Of a stretch of 60,000 nt of DNA, positions 11,201-24,300 are shown piece by piece. Origin of the DNA: Cryptomeria japonica (taxonomy: Eukaryota; Streptophyta; Pinopsida; Cupressales; Cupressaceae); NCBI RefSeq assembly GCF_030272615.1, contig NC_081405.1:604982177-605042176 (forward strand), written 5' to 3'. Position 1 is the first letter of the stretch. Each line of letters begins with the position of its first letter. Position numbers and translations under genes: made by a program. A model generated the notes under the pieces. The model did no database searches. It saw nothing but the letters and a program-made list of their open reading frames with translations, and was not told where the DNA came from.

Positions 11201-12112
11201 TCCATTCCTCCATCATTACCGATGTTGTCAAGTTGTAAGATATTTCCCAAAGTACTTGGTTGCTATGGTTGAATTGCTTAAGTGTTGGAGTCGGAGTTAG
11301 ATGAGACCTGCATGATTAAGCTGTATTAAGTGATCAAGTCACCAAGATCTCAATTGTAAACATGACTAGGTTCTAGGGTTTTAGGGTAGCATAGGTCAAG
11401 ATTGAGGTATGGTGGTCAAGAATTACCTTCCAATGACAAAAGACATCCAAATGATGAAGAATGAAGGTGATGAACTCATAGAAGTTTGGAGGAGATAATT
11501 TGACTAAGTTAAAATTTTGTTTAAGTCATGGTCATGATACTAGCTTGCTCATCAAAAGCAATTTGTGCGAATGAACCCTAGAAATGTGCCCATGCTAGAG
11601 AAGCAAGAATTCCAATAAAACCTAAGGCAATGCTAGTAAGGGGTCAAATTTAAAGAATTAGGGTACAAATTTTTTTTTTTGGCTAAGTCGAGATGTTGCT
11701 CAAGGATGACCTAAATCATGGAGTGTAAATCAATCATGAAACATGAGAATGGATAGGTCTTGACCCAAGCAACATAAGTCCCCCTTGTGATTCCAGCAGA
11801 TATCACATCATAATCATTGAGTCTATCTGCAATATAAAGTCAAGACCTGACTATTGGAATCTTGGAGTCATCCCATTTGATCACGTAGTTTAGCACTTGG
11901 GAGGATTTTGTTCAAGAGAGGATAGAATACTTAGTATTTTATTTTGTGTTGCATTGTGCATAAAAGCACATTAACAGAAACCATTGAAAGGTTTGGTTAA
12001 AGCCTTCGAATCACAATCTCTACAAGAAGCTACCAAGAGTGCCCAGAATTTGGAAACTTTAGTATCCAAGAACATAATTCATAAGGCACCACTTTGAGAG
12101 CAACCAAAGAAG
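11201..12112. other. Non-coding CACTA arm
   Basis: AT-rich sequence with no motif-bearing open frame on either strand. Nothing recognised. Confidence 0.5.
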
Positions 12113-15100
12113 CCTATCAATGTAATATTTTATTTACCTTGGATATGTTTTATCCTAAGTGTGATATTCCACTATTAAAAAGCTTAATTAGGTAATATTT
12201 TTACTTAGGTAGAATAAGATAATGAGTTGCACATTCTCCTTCTTTGATTGATATTCTACTTTTTCCTTGTCACAAATTTGGAAACTTGGATAAGCAATTT
12301 CTTTTTTTGGTTTTCTACCTCTTCATGATCCTCATGGATTTGGAATCTTGGAAGCTATATATTGTAGGTTTTTCCTTGATTAACATATCAAATGAAACTA
12401 TTGTGAGCTTTCATATCTTAACATACCAAGGGCTTAAGTTTGGGGACGACAGGGGGATGACGAAGGGGGCGGGGTGGGATGCAAATATATATACAACTTA
12501 AAAAATTAATTATAAAAGGATGTGTATAGAATAAGTATAACAACTGCAAATAAAACTTTGCCACACTATGTAAATTTTATAATAAACATTAAAAATATGT
12601 CAATTATTGCATTGAAATTTTAACATTAACAATGGTTGTAGAGTTTTGGAACTTTGGGAACAAACTAAGAATAAGTATAAGAATTGCAGATGAAAATTTG
12701 GCATACTAAGTGTTTAAACTAGTCAACATAAAAAAAATGGAAATGATTGCATTAACAATAAGAATGGTGGGTAGAGGTTTGGGGTCAATGGGTAGTGCCC
12801 CTTGTGGGGAGTTTGGGGCAAAGCCCCCATCAAGGTTAGGGGGCATTGCCAAACCCTTAATACAGATGGCATTTTCACAATAATCTCACCATTTTTGTTT
12901 AGAATTGGAGTTTCTAATTGGGGGCCATGGGAAACTCATAGGCATCCTCAAGATGGTCAAGAGACTCCTTGGAGTCCCTAGGACATCCCTAAGTGGTGTG
13001 GCAAGGGGATGTTTCCCCTAAGTATTGCATCCTGAAAAAATAGGGATTTTGGAGGGGGGGAAGGGGTCCCCATGTTTCAATGGTTTCAAAAGATTCTAAG
13101 TTTTTTTTTTATCTTGTCATAACAAAATATACTCCTCTTGCATCCTTGGATGATTTGAAAATTGAAAACAATTTGAGAAGAAAAAACTAACTTCTAAAGT
13201 TTAGACTTAGTTTTCTTTTTTTATCCAAGTCACTACAACATTTCAATGATCAAAGTAGATTTTTTTTTGTGGTTTCGAAGCATCCAAAAGGCTTGAGAAA
13301 TTCAATATTATCTTTCATTCCACCAAAATTGGAGATCAAGAAGCATGCTCACAAACAAGGATTTGTTTGTAACTTAAGGCAATCGACTAGTTTTTGGGGC
13401 ATTTTCAGGTCTAAAGAACCTACCATTGTGTCAAAAAGGCCCATAAGACCCCATTTTCATCTAAAACTTGTTTCTTTTGGTCGTAGAAGCATTTAAGGAA
13501 AAAAAAAATCACACAACCAATGATATGCCTATACCATACATATTTGAGTTAAAATAAAAATAAAAAATTGACAAGGTTTGGAAACCATTGAACAATTTGG
13601 GAGATTGCTAATACATACACTCAATTTATAAAGTCTCAATTTGATGTACTTAATCTTTGAGAGGCCTATACAAAAGCATTTTGTAATTGCGAACTAAGAT
13701 AAATTTCCCATTTTGGCAGTTTTCATCATGGATTATGGTATTAAATTCTGACATTCTATTGTCAAGATAAATTCAGAGAACCATTTGTACTTGAAATAAG
13801 GGATATTGAAAAATTACATTATGTAGGATCTCCTACCCTATCTCATTGAATTCATTCCTACACCAAGTGACTATGAACAAAAGCGTAGGTATTTAACAAC
13901 AATGACATGGTCCATGGACTAGTGATCGTCCTCTTGATACTCCATCTACAAATGAGAACATCTCTTATACACGTTGCTACTTCAGAATTAAAAGTTGCTT
14001 CTTCTAGAACTTTCCATGATTCTTTGCAATAGGATTATATGTCTTCTAGATTCACCCCACTAGGACACATTCCTATCAAGCATCTTTACTTTTTTGAAAA
14101 GTAGACCACATTTCAGATCTAGATGACACCATATTGACTTTGATTTCCTCTTGCAAGATATTCCTCCATCATGTATTGCTTCATCGAAGTTCAAATTTGC
14201 TTCTTCAAGGGCTCTCAATGATTCTCTATATAGGATTCTTCGTGTCTATGAGATCCACTTCATTGGGAGGCCTACTTTAACATTTCACATCTGTTTGTGG
14301 ATTCTCACCTTTCAAATATTGATGAAACAATTGAGAATATTTGTCTTCTCATTGATGACAATGCCCATCGAGTTACATCATCACCCATTGTAAATTCACT
14401 TATCCTATCCCCACCATATCATGCAACATGACACATTCTATTTCACATTAATTAAGGTCTCACACTTCAATGATTGTAGTCCTTGAATCTTCTATGGAAC
14501 AATCACAGCTTAACATCAACATCAAGACACATGAGTCACTTCAAAAACCATACATCTGAATTCCTTTCTACATTCCACTTGAATGGGAATTCAACAATTT
14601 GACAACTCAAGATTTCCATATTGTGAAAGGAAGGTGCATCATTTGTTGCAAATGAACCTACTACAACATTCACCATTCAACATTTTGCATTGCTTTTCTC
14701 TCTTCTTTGTGGAGGCACCAACTTTAGGGGATGGGGTGGGTCTATATTATCCTTCACATATGTCACTTGGGATGGAGTTTTGTCCTATGGATTTTCTAGT
14801 CTCTACTTCGAGAGGGTACACTCTCTTTATAATTTGGGGTTATTTCATATTTTACATGGATACCTAACCTTGTGACCCATTTCTTCTTATCTCAGTTGCA
14901 CTTAAGGGGGTGTGCCAATGTACCATTTTATTCACCAAGTGGATATGTTTTATCGTAAGTATGATATTGCATTTGTTTGTTTAGTTTACTTAAGTAATTT
15001 CTTTTAACTTGAGATAATGACTTGAACATTCTCCTTCTTTCATAGGATTATGTTTTTTTCCTTATCCTAAAAAATTTGGAAACTTGGATAAACAATTCCT

Positions 15101-15400
15101 TGTCTTTTGGTTTTCTATCTCATCCTCATCTTCATCCTCATGGATTAGAAATCTTGGATATTGAGTGAAGATATTGTGAACTTTTTCATTTTCTCTCTTA
15201 TGAAATCAACTATGTTATGCTATTTTGATTTTATTATCATTTATATTTAACAATTTTAAAAATGTTATCACTTACATTAATTTCTAGGTTAATATTTATT
15301 TTGTAGATTCTAATAGAATTGAATACCATACCCAAACAATATCTAGTATGAACTAGTTAGTTACAGGCTAGGTTCCAAGCGTACTTGGTAACACAAATTT
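12113..15400 (+). mobile_element. Decayed LTR-type insertion inside the CACTA element
   Basis: Two diverged direct repeats, about 12117-12425 and 14914-15210, share long phrases (GGATATGTTTTATC, ACATTCTCCTTCTTT, AATTTGGAAACTTGGATAA, ATCCTCATGGATT). The second copy is preceded by CTTAAGGGGGTG, a PPT-like tract, and starts TGTGCCAATG. The 2.5-kb interior has no recognisable gag or pol and is full of stops. This fits an old non-coding LTR element on the plus strand, but its outer ends and target duplication are not clear. Confidence 0.42.
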
Positions 15401-16690
15401 TGAGCTTGTGCTTGTTTATGATTTAACGATTGATGCATCTAGCTTTGCTACGCATCTACTTTGAATACAATGAGAGGGTGATTTTGTCTAAGCCAAGAGA
15501 CCCTGCTATCTAATATCACCCAAGAAAGATACTGATATTTTACCTTGGAAATATAAGCCTTTTGTAAGTATAATTCAATGAATTGTGATAATAACTTAAA
15601 ATGAAGTGAATTAAAATTTGATTGAATTCCCCATTGTATTTTAACAAATCACCTAGGAAGATGTTCATTCCTAAAAATTTCCAATTCTCTTTCCAAAAGG
15701 ATGAAAAAGAAGAGAAAGTAACTAATTAATGTTGGGTCAGAATTTAGAAGACCTATGTTTTGTGTCTGAAAGCTACTAGCCTAGAGAGCATGGAAACAAT
15801 CTGAAGTCATGGGAGAGAGTTTCAGTTCTATCTCTAGAAATTGTGTCCAGTACTCTTGTATTGAATTTTTAAATCCTTCTAAGTTTAAATTTTCACGAGG
15901 AAACTCTAAAATTTTAATAAAATACATAAATGAAAACCAATTTTGTTTTCGTCGGAATACTCTTGAAAATCACATCACCTCAGTAATTGAACTGTAACAA
16001 TAAGATTGCAAACAAAGTGCAGGTTTGCTATGAAACATGTTAAAAGGGTTAAACTATTTCAATTAATACAAACACTGGAACTATTAAACAACAATAGCTT
16101 GTTGGTAATCAAGATTTTGGACTATACCCACATTTTACACCTTTTCATATAGTTACAAAGAACATAGAAAACATGTACATGGAACTATAGATTCCAATAT
16201 ATGTAAAAATACAACAATCTAAATAAGAATGGGAAGCATGTGGAGAATGATTAAGACATGCATAAATAAAAGGAAAACAAAAATCTCTCAATGTGTATCA
16301 CAACAAATCAAGGAAAAAAGCTTTTAGGCAGGGGACCGATATGATCATAAAAATTTCAAAACTTCCAAAGTATAGAGCATTTGAGATTTTACAGAGAATG
16401 CACTAATTCAGCTTTATTCATGATGAGGCATATTCACAACTTTTGTAGTCGCACCATGGTGTTGTTCGTGTTCACTCTGTTGGACCCTGCAATTAAGATT
16501 CAATATACGTACATTATTCAATAAGATTAAGTGTGCAACATAATGAAATATTTAAAAGTGTGTTATCTTATTGAGCTTCGCTTTGTTTCGAGAATAGTTT
16601 AATATTCTCTACTTAACAGGGCCAACCACATGAAGGTGGAAGCTCATTTGGCCCCTCCCCTGCCCCCCCTAACATCACTCTAAATTCCCC
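15401..16690. other. Non-coding CACTA sequence 3' of the SET gene
   Basis: AT-rich; no protein motif seen. It probably contains the 3' untranslated end of the minus-strand SET/Transposase_24 gene, whose last coding exon is not certain. Confidence 0.4.
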
Positions 16691-16699
16691 GTTAACATC

Positions 16700-16890
16700 T
16701 AACATTCATTCATTCTTTCATCCATTATTAAAATATAACATTCATTCATTATCACATAACATTCATTAACACATAAAATTCATTAACTTTCATTAACACG
16801 CAATATTCATCAATAATCATCAACATATATCATTCATGAACATTCATTAGCACATAATTACATTCATTAACACATAAAAATCAGTCATTA
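16700..16890. repeat. ATTCATTAACACATAA short repeats
   Basis: About ten imperfect copies of an ACATTCATTAACACATAA-like unit in tandem or near tandem, close to the 3' end of the SET gene. Confidence 0.7.
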
Positions 16891-16914
16891 TCAAATAAGG
16901 TATATTACAATCAT

Positions 16915-19900
16915 TTCTTTTTTTTGAAGCTATGTAAAGTCTAAGTGGAGCATTGTCTTCTTCATCATTTCCCCCATCTTTGGATGTTCTACCCTCTTCT
17001 CATGCTCTTGATGTATGCCTAGTCCTATACAAAGGACGAGGATGCTGAACCAAAGGGGGTATCCTCTGCAATAACAAAGAATTGGGTTAAATTCAAATTT
17101 TTTTTTTATTATTGTTACAATTATTTCATTAATTTAAAGAACACAACCATTACACTCTTTACCTGATGGGGCCACATCATCTTCCACATCATTTTGTCTA
17201 GTCTCAACCTCGACATGTTAAACACCCTCTAGATCCTCTGGAGTTGAAATATGAAACGTTACATTAATCAATACACCAATTGCAATTAAATTTGTTTAAA
17301 GGAATAACAGTGGCCCTCTTTACCTGATTGGGGAACATCATGTTCCTAATGTTGTCTACTCGGATCATGCTCCACTTGGTCACCACCGACTACATCCTCT
17401 AAAATATTAACAATAAAGGTTACATTAATTACTACACTAATTTTCAATTTAAGATGTTTAACTATATTAATAATTACATAAAAAAATTTGAATAGCAAAT
17501 GAATACCTCCACTACTAGGATGCACATCTGGACCTTCATGTACAGGTTCTGTTCGACGGTTATCATGTTGCATTCCAATGTCATGCGCAGTGTTATCATT
17601 GCTTGCTTATTTAAAAAATATTTAGTCACTTTATGTTGAAACTTAACATCAAATAGATTATTGGTTAAGTATTCAATTTGAAATAATTTTCATTTAACTT
17701 ATTTACCATTGTGACAGATGCATCAGAATCTCATGTTTGCCCACTCAATTCTCATAGCCATTCAGCCACAGCTATATAGCCTTGTTGGTAGCCAATTCTC
17801 TTGTCATCTTCTGTGGGCGCTCTATTGAATTCAGAGCCCTGCATTTTTGCTTAGTATTGTGAATTTTGCTTGTATTGTTTGATAAAAAAAAAATTGTTTA
17901 CAATTTATAAATATTTTGATGTGATACTTAATTTATTGATTCTTACAATTCGTGCAGCAAGTTTCATATAACCACCAGAGCCGAGTTTGTGTTGCCCATG
18001 CTTTTCTTGTCTTGCCTTGGTTGCCTTTGACGTGTCAATCAATCTATGAAAAGTTTGAAATATGTTAGATTATATAAATATAATGAATAATTAGTACATA
18101 TTCACATTCTTAATAGTATCACATGCCGCCTTCTAACGTCTGGTGGTGTATTTCCTTTTTTCCTTTCAATTCTCTCCTTTGCATCCAAAATCAGGTCCTT
18201 CCACTCTCTCTCTGGAATCATGGGGGGATGCTCATACTTTACGTTCTTCTCTAAATGTGTCCTGTATTGGTCCCTCACATACTTTAGATATGTGCTAGCT
18301 TTTTCCAGGAGCTTAGTCTTATCGAATGTGTCATTTCCAAACAACCCTACCATACGGTTTGTGAGTTCATCTTTTAACTTTTTTTCTTGGTCATTCCACC
18401 TTTAAAGCAAAAACAAACTCATTAGATTTAGAAAGAAACTGAAGCTACCTTTGATATAGTTCAAGAAATGGATAAAAGGAAAACTATTATAGCAATGATA
18501 TGAAATCAAAATAGTGGATAAGGGTTAGTTCACATATGATGTTCCACCTTTTACGTATGGTGGGCCCAAATATCTGCAATGTAATGTCATTAAGATTTTT
18601 ATAAAAAATATCATTTCTTGCAAAAAAAATATGGGATCATTAGTCCAAAATGAGTGATCAGTAAGTAAATTACAATTAGACTATATATAATAATAATTTT
18701 AAAGTACTTGGAACCTTCTGTATCTTCAAGGGAATCAATTCTTCATCGCTCACCACCAATGTGGCCTGCAACGTTCCCGTACTAGCAATACAGGAAGATC
18801 CAGGAAATGATGGTATGTTATCACTAGTAGTCACCTTTGGTGCATCCTCATGTGCATCTCCTGCCACAGTAAATGAATCCACTATGAAATGCCTCCAAGA
18901 AAGAACACTTCAAGGGTAATAAACACATAATGAAAGAGAGAGAAAAAGAGGGATCTACCACCAGTGGGCGGGTCAGCACGAGCCAATGCAACAGATGATG
19001 TCTGCATGCTACGTGTTGCCGACATTGCAATCGGCAATATAGTTGGGGTCGACCTCGGACCCATGTCAGCACCTGAAGAGTAATACATTAAATATATAAA
19101 ACATTAAAAAAGCAAGTTCACAAGTCCAAAGGAGTGGTTTTAATATATAGAACATGGTCATCACCTGAACTACCCACAATACCCTGATCATCGCCACCAA
19201 GATGATGAGCCCTTATAAAATTCTGTAAAAACAACACATACATATTTTAGTTAATGACGTAAAAGAGAAAAAAATATAAACCATTATTGAACTTTTGTTA
19301 TGATTAAAGCTTTCATTACTGCTTACTTGCAAGTTTTCCACTGTCCGCAATAATAGTTGCACCCTCCTTGTTATCTCATCAGTCTGAGGGCTTATGGTTG
19401 CCAAATCAACAATCTCTTGGCTAATTTTTCTAATATTCGTTTGTACCAATTGTAAAGGGTTTGCGCTAAGTGCGATGTCATCAGCGCATAACACTGTCGA
19501 GCACCCCACATCCCTATGGAGGTGTTGAGGTACTGCAGGTTCCTTTCCCTTATCCCGAACATCTGTCTGTGACAAGAATATAATTAACACTATCAAAATT
19601 ACTTCAAAACACTCAAGAAAAGATCATAATGTAACAATTTTCTTCTATCTAATTTGTACAATTACAATGAGGTTTACCTGCTCTGTAGAAGTGTCGGGAC
19701 CTACACCCCTATCTATGCTATGTGGTGGATCCATGTGGCCCTATGACAAAGAAAAAATATAAAAACGTTAGCGAAATGAAACCAATAGACTTAGCAAGAA
19801 AACTTAATAATACAATGGTTTATTGGATTCATTAATTGGAAGTTGGCTTAAATGGTATATATATAGTACGTACCACCCCCATGATAGTAACTTTGTTTGT

Positions 19901-20917
19901 ATCTATACAATTCAAATTGTAATCGATTAGCAGCTCTTCCCCCGCACTTATTGATTTTATCACACATACAAACACACAATTTCCCTCACGTGCCTCAAAT
20001 ATGCAATTGGGTTGCTTATTAGTTGACCCAAGTCGTGTACTATTTATAAAACTTGCAATATTCCCTGTTGCTTTTGGCCTTCCATCAATGTATACAACCA
20101 CTCATTTACTTTTATCATTATCTTTTTGTTGTATATAATTGGTTGACAGTGCATACCTATGCATACTTTTTTAATATCGAACAATCTGCATCCAATCATT
20201 ATAATTGTAACAAGGTCCAACAAACTCCATCAATTTAGCAACTTTGTTGTAACAAACCTTTATGCTGTCCATGGAAAATAGGCCCAAACCATGTAACAAC
20301 GAAGGTGCTATGCGATATATCCTCTCATTAACACAAAAATCAGTGTTTATTGGAGGAAGTTTCTTGGGTACACATTGTTTCAGTAGATGTTTGTACCTCA
20401 AGGGCACCTCAATGTCGCCTTTGGTCTCATCATCATAAGAACATGACCCCCCTTGAGCAAAAAAAATTCCATGCGTTTATTGAATTTTCTTCTAATCTTT
20501 TGACCTCTAGTTGATCTCCCTATTTGAGATCTACTACATGTCTCACTTTCCTCTTCTATTCCTGCATTTCCCTCACTCGAGGAAGACACATCTGACAAAT
20601 ACCTATTTGGTGATACCTTTGCACCATCAAATGAGAGAGTTAGTTGGTAATGAGAGAGATATTTTGCAAATGAGGGTAATATTGATGAAGAAGTCGGCCA
20701 TAAAGTTGATGTTGAGATTAAAATTTGAGTAAGTCCAACTAGGGCCTCAAGTGTTGATAACTGTATTAGATTTTCTGCTAATGTTGAGGTTTGAAAAACT
20801 GAGGAAGTTTGTTTTTCTTGTAATTTTAAAAAAATGTATTATTTCTATAAGGTGTATTGACTTATACCTGTTGATCCATGAGACTGTGCAAGATCCTCGT
20901 CAAAGGGGTTCAGGTTC
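16915..20917 (-). pseudogene. SET domain plus Transposase_24-like CACTA accessory gene (multi-exon, disrupted)
   Basis: Exons with GT/AG borders can be followed on the minus strand: about 20868-20917, 19874-20760, 19678-19741, 19330-19567, 19166-19224, about 18965-19073, about 18705-18880, about 18110-18400, about 17950-18055, about 17715-17838, then small exons to about 16915. The large second exon encodes a SET-like domain: HGLGLFSMDSIKV and MEFVGPCYNY at the start; then VVYIDGRPKATGNIASFIN, PNCIF and GEELLIDYN. The usual NHS motif is FINST here, with extra residues before PN, so catalysis may be altered. Later exons match plant En/Spm Transposase_24-type proteins: YRTHLEKNVKYEHPPMIP, EREWKDLI, KARQEKHGQHKLGSGGY and GYQQGYIAVAEWL. 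Damage includes in-frame stops at 20171 and 20102 and a one-base loss in a T run near 20461-20468. It lies about 460 bp downstream of tnp2 in the same direction. Confidence 0.8.
17163..17402 (-). repeat. Duplicated small exon in the SET/Transposase_24 gene
   Basis: Two exon-like blocks, 17324 to about 17402 and 17163 to about 17240, encode similar acidic peptides (minus strand: EDVVGGDQVEHD and EDLEGV-HVEVE). Both end in a CAG-GTAAAGAG donor and are preceded by similar intron ends containing AATGTAAC. An internal exon duplication is the simplest reading. Each copy has one in-frame stop. Confidence 0.6.
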
Positions 20918-20929
20918 CTACACCAACAA

Positions 20930-21240
20930 TTGAGCATCATAAGCATTACATTTCTAATTTGATAAACAATAAATACTACAGTATCATAAGCATCATAAGC
21001 ATCACATATGTATCATCATATATGTAATTTAGCATCATAAGAATAACATATGTATCATCATAAACATGTAATCCATCACATACGTATCATAAATAACCAT
21101 CCATCACATAGCTAATAAGTAGTCCACATTCCATAAATAAACAGAAAGTTCAAAAAATGTCACATGTATCAGCATAAGCATGTAATCCATCCCATATGTA
21201 TTTTAAATCACCATCTATCACATAGCTAGAGGTGCATCAT
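20930..21240. repeat. Short direct repeats between the two CACTA genes
   Basis: A roughly 50-bp phrase with CATGTAATCCATC and CATCACATAGCTA occurs at about 21065 and 21179 (114-bp offset). It is preceded by several ATCATAAGCATCACATATG-like units. This is the intergenic spacer, where the SET gene's promoter and the tnp2 terminator would be expected. Confidence 0.65.
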
Positions 21241-21376
21241 GAATTAATTAAGTAATGGCATTAGAATTTAAAACATATGAATTATTTATGTAACCATATA
21301 AGTCAAATCAATTTCTATCAAGATATCAATATTAAATAGATAATATAATAATTGCATCTCATACATTTCATTCATG

Positions 21377-24300
21377 TCATTGATCTTCTTCTTCATCCAA
21401 CTCATCATCATGACCATCATGATCATGATCATCATCATCATCGTCGTCGTCGTCGTCGTCATTTTCATCATTTTCATTGTGTTCATCATCGTCATTGTCA
21501 TCACCATCACCATCACCATCACCATCACCATCACCATCACCATCAGCAGCAGTAGCAACATCATCATCATCAGCTTCTTCTTTGTGTATATTTCCATCAG
21601 GAACATCATCGACTAACTGTTGATCATGATCATCATCTATATCATCTTCTACTTCTTCGATATCTTCTTCTTCCATCACATTATATATTATCGGCCTTCC
21701 TCTTGGATCATGTCTAACAACAAATGACCAACCCAGTTTATGTGGAACCTTCGAGTAAAATACCTACTCACATTGACTTGGAAGAACATAGGGCTCATCC
21801 CCAACTCATTCAAACGACCTTGTATTAACCATTGTAAATCCATTATCATGTTCGATAATAGTTCTATCAGGATCATTTATATTCAGTCATAGCCTATACC
21901 ATTTGAAGACGAACAGAACTAATTTGAAGGAATTAAAGTCACACTCAAGTATATCATCCAAAATGCCATAGTATTGATTTTGAGACTCTTGAGGATGTAT
22001 GTCATTTCTAGATGAAATATTGGTCACCTCAAAGACTGCAGTTATCCCAGAATCACAAGTTTTCTTTGTGTCATCCAACTGTTTGATGTGAAATTTATGA
22101 CCATTGCAGCACATAGCCTTGTGGTGTTTGACCTACAATATGTCTAACATATTAAAATTATTGCATCATGAGTTGATAAACATACAAGTGATTAATAAAA
22201 TTATACGTACCTGTTGATCTCTTAAACCATATGCTAAATCAATTTCCCTTTGTGTAACATTAGAATCTCCATTACGATGAGCTTCTTTAACCAATGAAGC
22301 GACACCATCCCATGTTAATGTGTGACCAAAATGTTGACATCGTTCAATCCACACCGTTATCCAATCAAGATTGTTTGCAATATACAAATGTAGCGCCCAC
22401 TCCCGACCAACTGTACAAATAATTAATAGACCACTTACAACTGATTTATTTAGAAGATGAAGAATTAATCTACTATAATAACATCTTATAATTACCTCTC
22501 ACTTTCTTTAATCTTCCTTTCCCCATCAAGTGCTCCCCTTCGAATTTATTAATGGGGTTGGGATCCCAAATGCGATCTACGTGGATTTTTATTGCAAACT
22601 TAGGAAGATATTCAGTAATGTACACCATAGTTTGGTATACCATATATCCCTCCACCATAGAACCCTCAGGATGTGCTCTTTGTCGAACCAAAGCCTTCAA
22701 AAATTTCAAGTGCCTCTCAACCATCCACATTGACCTAGTGTATACAGGTCCACACAATTCGATCTCCTCAACTTGGTGTATGAGGTAGTGTTCTTGTGCA
22801 TTGAAAAAAGTTGAAGGTAGACACTTTTGCATTTCACACATTAGATGAGGGATTTTTCTCTTCCAATATTTTATATCTTCCTTGTGGATTTCTTTAGATG
22901 ACAACCACCTAAAAGAAATTGAAGACGCAAAAATATATAAACGAGAATTTACAAAATTAGATACAATATATTGCATAACAAGTAAAACAAATGGAAAATA
23001 TAATATCTATACAACAAATTGAACAAACATCACTACTTACCTCATGTATTTTCCAAGATCATATATGACTTGCTTGATATTATTGTCGAAGTGGTCTGGG
23101 AGAGATAGAGGTAGAACGTACTGCAACAATTATAAAATGATCTTTTCATTGTTTTCTAACATAATAAAATGAAAAGTACATGCGTAGTATACAAATATAT
23201 AGTAAATACACAAGAATGCGAATTACCTTAATGAAGGTATGTCAATCATATGTTTTCATCCCTGGCCCAAATTCACTCTTCTTTGATATGAGATTGTTTA
23301 TGTTCGCAGCAAATCCTATGGGAAATCAAATTTTTCGTATGACTTCTTTTATAGAATTGCTTTGCTACTCCGTTAATAACCAAGGAAGGGAACTTATATT
23401 AATCTGATCTCCATTGCTATTTGATTGAAATACATTTTTCATTGCATGATTGGATTCCACAATGTCACTACAAATTTTGACAATTTTTTCTTTGTCACGC
23501 CTTCCATCCAATATTTTCCATAATGTCTCTATTATATTCTTTCCAATATGCATTGTATCAAACAAATGCACAATTTGTAGCTGCTCGTAGTAAGGCAACC
23601 TACTGAATTGTCTGGGATAACTTTTTAGTCCCTTTTGAAGGTGGCCATCCATGCCTTGACGACCTTCAGTATCATCAATTACATCATCAGTAAACAAAAC
23701 ATGATAGAAAAATTCAAATTCCAAACATAAACCATTAGATGGAATGACATTACCTTGACGATTAATTCTATTATATTCCAACTTCCATAAGTGAGGAGTC
23801 ATTCTTTGTGGCTTTGATGTAGTCTCTTCTTTCCTATTGAAAAGATGTTTTTCAGTATTCTGGTACTTATGATTTTTGTGAAGGAAGTGCCTATACTCAT
23901 CAAACACCTGCTTTCCTAAACTTTTTGAATGACAGGATTTCATCTTTGGACCACAAACTAGACATGCAAATTTTCCCTTTGTTTGAAGACCTACAAGATA
24001 ATGTATAATTCTATTAAATCTATTAATTTTTATAATTATAATTATCATGTGCAACTTGAACACTATAACGTACCACAAAAATGTGTTAGCCCTGGGGCAT
24101 CATGTATTGTCCATACAAGCATTGCATGGAATTGAAATTTTCTTTGTCCTATTGGTCTAGAGATGTCATACATGGTCACACCATTCCATAACTCCAACAA
24201 CTCGTCGATAAGAGGCTCAATATATACATTCATATCTTTAACTTGGTACTTGCCTAGTGGAATGAACAAAAACATTACATAATTATTATGACCATTTTAC

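Noticed and set aside
11008-11238. Ser/Leu-rich open frame
   Set aside because: It is produced by a CT-rich simple repeat.
13269-13496. 75-codon open frame in the decayed LTR-like insertion
   Set aside because: No similarity to gag or pol and surrounded by stops; probably random.
20102-20407. Active SET methyltransferase in this copy
   Set aside because: Two in-frame stops, an upstream T-run frameshift and a changed NHS motif make this copy non-functional, although the domain is recognisable.
21352-21616. His-rich and Ile-rich open frames
   Set aside because: They are alternate frames of the GAT/GGT microsatellite that encodes the acidic Tnp2 tail on the minus strand.
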